This document shows positions 60,836 to 64,000 of a stretch of DNA of 64,000 nucleotides, piece after piece. A model generated the notes under the pieces. It made no database searches. It was not told the DNA's origin and was given only the letters and a program-made list of their open reading frames with translations. Numbering within the stretch: the first letter of the stretch is position 1; the number at the start of each line of letters is the position of its first letter. The DNA lies in NCBI RefSeq assembly GCF_026151205.1, contig NC_087074.1, positions 1,426,001 to 1,490,000 of the forward strand. Direction: 5' to 3'. The position numbers and the translations under genes are program-made. Origin of the DNA: Bolinopsis microptera. Its lineage: Eukaryota > Ctenophora > Tentaculata > Lobata > Bolinopsidae.

Positions 60836-62610
60836 ATTTGCTGGTCAGGTTTTTATATTCATTAGCCCCAAAAAACATTTTGTTCACAAATATAGTTGAA
60901 TCGTGAATGCCATAAAAATATATTTCTTTATCAGGTTCGGTTTCTTCATTACGGGTTCATAAATTTCATATTCCAGTAAAATTCTCAAGCCCTTGATTTT
61001 ATGGCAGTTGTAACCATGCCAAGCTTTTTGTTTACTGCATTTATTATATATTAAACTGAATATGGCGTTTCTCAATGTTCGACAAAACTTAGCCACATAT
61101 CATGACACATAGCAGATTACAACTTAGTCTGTATACGTCAAGTTAGCTTTCTCTTATAATATTGTAGGTTTATTGCCAGCTGACGCACATTTCTATTAGA
61201 GCTGATTCTCTTCGCTGAAGTTAATTTCGAAGAGATGTCAAATTTATATAGCTAGATTAGCCGCACGCGAAATAGTTCTTGTTTTAAAACAACTTATTTG
61301 GAGTCGAATGAGATGAGTTCTGGAGGTCAATTTAACAGAGTCTTAATGAAAAAACAAATGGTTATAGGTGAAGCCGTGAAGGATACAGACTGATGAGGAT
61401 TGGAGAAGGAGACACCAAAGTACTTTAACTTTAAAGTGCCACCATATTTAGTGCAACCAAGTGCTCCTTAGCATTGACAATTTCACCACCCAGACATCTA
61501 CGATTCTGCCACTCAGACATCTTACAACCTTCCACCGCGACAAACAACATAACTCCAAGTAGTTAACCTATGCTATGAACAATATGAAGTTTATCATTAT
61601 CTGCGGATTAGATCTTTACATATCCACTGTAGTAAGTAAACAGCGCGCGGCTCAAAAGACATGCACGAGGAGAGTACAGAGACACGGAGACTGAAACTTA
61701 ACTTATAAACTTAAAACCGGGCAAAACTCAAACAGAAATTCTGTGACAGGCTCTTTGCCATCACTAAGTAATGGCCAGATAAGTGGGATATGAGTTAATT
61801 GTTGTAACTGAAAAGCTGCGTCATGCATAATTACCTTAATTGGGAAGCTGCGTCAAGGACGAGAGCTTCAACTAATGAACTCTACGGCCTCCCTTTAAAG
61901 GAGCCACTCGGATTCCTGCAGAATGACCTGCCGCTAATCAGAACAAAGTAGCTTTCATATCCTTAGATACTTGTATTACAGTTGTGGATACTGTGTGTAT
62001 CGTGGTGAGTGGTGAGTGGTGAGTGGGTGAGTGGTGAGCGGGTGAGTGGTGCCACGTGCTTCGTGGTAGTGCTTGATAGTAATACTTTTACAGTATGTTA
62101 TAATAAGTCGGGATTGTGTAGTCTGTACTGTAGTAATTTTACTTTTATTTAATTACAGTTATAGTATAAATAGCACAATCGTTGAAGTATAATTTTAATG
62201 TTAAGCTGTATTTTCAATTTTCTATAGTGCGTAGCTAGCTAAGTTGTATGCATTAACGAAGAGTAGCGATCAATATTAGAAAAGTGACTACTAAACTGCA
62301 CAATTTTGGGGCAGACGATTTTATGTCACACGAAGAGGTGGTATTTCTCAGTGCAAGTGTGTCGGAGTTCTTAAATTAAAGATTAATTATCTTATATCTT
62401 AATGAAAGGAGAGAGAGCTGTCAGTATTGAACGGGAGCGGAATGGAGAAACTTGTTACGTCGTTCAGAAGATCTGTAGTGTGCATTTTGTGTATGATGCA
62501 GTGAAGCAGGCAACTCCAACGACTAGGAGGAGACCTCTTCATGTAGCATGTATGTAGGTAGCTGCCAACTCTAACCATTTTTTGTTTAAGCAGTTCTTGG
62601 TTTGGTGTTT
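60836..62610. other. Intergenic / upstream Tudor gene region, nothing recognised
   Basis: No Tudor exon could be identified on the minus strand. GTGGTGAGTGGTGAGTGGT-type short repeats lie at 62004-62050. Confidence 0.35.
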
Positions 62611-62679
62611 CAGTCGAACCTCTATATACCGTGCGCTTTTCGTTTCCCTCGAGAGGCCCGGTATATAGAGGTTTTACTG
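62611..62679. mobile_element. Tiny pogo/Tigger-like MITE
   Basis: It starts CAGTCGAACCTCTATATACC and ends GGTATATAGAGGTTTTACTG, about 20 bp of inverted ends in 69 bp. The CAGT..AACCTCTATATACCG terminus is typical of pogo-type MITEs. TA follows on the right. Confidence 0.6.
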
Positions 62680-62913
62680 TAAATAGTGAGTAAGGGACTA
62701 CAGTACGTTTGCCGGTACTGAACACACTGTGACCTGTGACTTTTGTCATCATGACTTTTGACACGAGTACTGGCGTCTGGCACGACCTCAAACACACTGC
62801 ACTGTGACCAAATTCATAGTGGGACTAGAAGTTTAAGTGCAAATGACCCACCTATAATCACCTGTAACTAAACCATTATCTAATTATTGATTATGTGATA
62901 AGCAGCTATTATG

Positions 62914-63135
62914 TCAGGAAGTGTTTAAATACCAGAGTTTATTTACAAAGTACTTGAACCACGTGTAATCGACACTAAAGATACCGTGTAATGATCTTAA
63001 CTCTGAGAAGCCATGACTTTCATTTCCTGTTGGCGACTTTAAACAGATATAATGTAGCGTCACAGCAATTACAGACCCCATTATTAAGACCCAGCCTACC
63101 AACCTGGTCCAATAGTCCCTCTCCGGAGAGGACAT
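62914..63135 (-). CDS. Putative small single-pass membrane protein
   Basis: 73 codons from ATG at 63135. A polar start MSSPERDYWTRL is followed by a hydrophobic segment VGWVLIMGSVIAVTLHYICL (about residues 13-32) that could span a membrane, then a polar tail. No family recognised. A possible donor (ACACG|GTATCT) near the middle means the tail may be intron read-through. It is divergent from the 57-codon gene at 63.5 kb with about 410 bases between the starts, so the two could share a promoter. Confidence 0.4.
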   Translation of the reverse strand: MSSPERDYWTRLVGWVLIMGSVIAVTLHYICLKSPTGNESHGFSELRSLHGIFSVDYTWFKYFVNKLWYLNTS

Positions 63136-63546
63136 TAGCCTTGACTCCGAGTTTACTGACCAAGCATTAATAAAACTTTTATACTAAAGAGTTTGCTTTT
63201 CTTATATCTTTAACTTTCATCTTTATCTGATAAAGTTTATCAATCATTTATCTGTTAGCCACTTAAAGTGTCTAAACTTGTGCTTAGGTTTGAGGTTTGT
63301 GTCTTTAACCGATTATAATTGGTAAGAAGACGTCGAAAATCTCCCCTTATGACGGCCGTAATCATTTAAAAGACCGTTTTATGTTGACAAAAGACGGCGG
63401 AGGAGTAAGTGAAGGGCTGAGTGCTGACTTTAAATACCTTTATTATCTCATCTTCCGGTACCTACAGGGTTTAGGATGAGCTCGTAACGAGCAATTCCAT
63501 TTAACTACGAGAGTGACACGTTTGTTGGTTGAGGAGGCTTGGTGGC

Positions 63547-63994
63547 ATGACTCGGGGCAACAATTACGATTATGAGGAGGAGCCGAAGCGAAACGAATTA
63601 GAGTTCAGACTTTATATGGTGAGTTTTATTCCCTAAGTACTGTACCTGTTTCATTCTATTTAGCATATAAAGCTGCTTCAGCTTTAAAGTTTTTATTTCC
63701 CTATGAAAGTTAAAGTTTGTCTTTCTTTAATATATATCGGCAAACCAATTTATCAGTTTTATTAACATTTTGAGCTATCATCAGCATTGTTAGGAATCTG
63801 ATTGCTGATTACATATTAATAAACTCTTCTACATTCTACAGTTACAATCTGATTGCTGATTACATATTAATAAACTCCTCTACATTCTACAGTTAGAGAG
63901 GAAGCTGGATGTTTATCTGAGATCGGTGGAGAGATACCGGCTAATAGTGGCGGAGATAAAGGACGTCAACTCTAAATACTCCATGGGAATGTAG
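63547..63994 (+). CDS. Putative 57-residue protein, two exons
   Basis: Exon 1 is 63547-63618 (ATG, 24 codons, donor GTGAGT) and exon 2 is 63893-63994 (acceptor ACATTCTACAG, 33 codons and TAG). Both ends are phase 0. The product is acidic at the start (NYDYEEEPKRNE), then a predicted helix or coiled coil LEFRLYMLERKLDVYLRSVE that continues to YRLIVAEIKDVNSKYS. No family recognised. It could be a complete small coiled-coil protein or the start of a longer gene, since the window ends soon after. The acceptor region is duplicated (51 bp x2). Confidence 0.55.
63791..63892 (+). repeat. 51-bp x2 repeat containing an exon acceptor
   Basis: AATCTGATTGCTGATTACAT ... CTACATTCTACAG|TTA occurs twice, with AG at 63841 and 63892. 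Use of the upstream AG would read TTA CAA TCT GAT TGC TGA, a stop, so the downstream one is the productive acceptor. Confidence 0.85.
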
Positions 63995-64000
63995 CTCTGG

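Noticed and set aside
62399-62797. 132-codon minus-strand ORF
   Set aside because: It runs across the tiny pogo-like MITE and has no recognisable domain; no acceptor or donor ties it to the Tudor gene.

Overview
This is nuclear DNA from an invertebrate animal. It is AT-rich, its genes have spliceosomal introns with canonical GT/AG junctions, and it is full of non-LTR retrotransposons and small DNA transposons. The mix of TBCCD1, KIFBP, ALKBH7 and LOTUS/Tudor homologues with many LINE families suggests a metazoan, possibly an early-branching one such as a cnidarian; the lineage is inference. I saw nothing bacterial, phage-like or CRISPR-like.

Layout. 0.9-3.5 kb: a 5'-truncated LINE on the minus strand. 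4.0-6.5 kb: a TA-flanked MITE, an unrecognised 149-residue ORF, and the first two exons of a LOTUS-domain gene (+). 10.8-14.0 kb: the first two exons of a KIFBP homologue (-), whose intron 1 holds a 2.6-kb TIR element with a second TIR element nested in it. 15.2-16.8 kb: a mariner-like element with a gutted transposase. 16.8-17.5 kb: ALKBH7 (-). 18.3-27.9 kb: a hAT MITE, a second LINE and several LINE or transposon fragments. 28.1-45.4 kb: a complete 10-exon TBCCD1 gene (+) that can be spliced in silico to 547 codons. Its intron 5 carries an apparently complete LINE and its intron 7 a 6.4-kb minisatellite. 46.1-46.9 kb: a TTAA foldback element. 47.0-51.2 kb: two tandem divergent protein kinase genes (+). 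52-58.7 kb: mostly repeats and another RT fragment that runs into an assembly gap. 59.1-60.4 kb: the last three exons of a Tudor-domain gene (-). The right end has two small putative genes in divergent orientation.

The most striking signal is structural. At least seven splice junctions in four genes sit in, or at the edge of, tandem duplications, and in most of these the duplicated unit contains the splice site itself. The extreme case is TBCCD1 exon 8. A 48-bp unit carrying a branchpoint-like CTGAC, a pyrimidine tract, the AG and the first 41 bases of the exon is repeated 133 times, giving 132 decoy acceptors upstream of the last one. The unit length is a multiple of three, so the array also yields huge open frames on both strands. 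Smaller versions are seen at TBCCD1 exons 3, 6 and 7, at KIFBP exon 2, at exons 2 and 3 of the second kinase gene, and at exon 2 of a 57-residue gene at the right end.

A second notable signal is in the TBCCD1 intron-5 LINE. ORF1 ends on a canonical A_AAA_AAC slippery heptamer one codon before its stop, and ORF2 is open in the -1 frame with no ATG ahead of its first endonuclease strand. This implies ORF2 expression by -1 ribosomal frameshifting.
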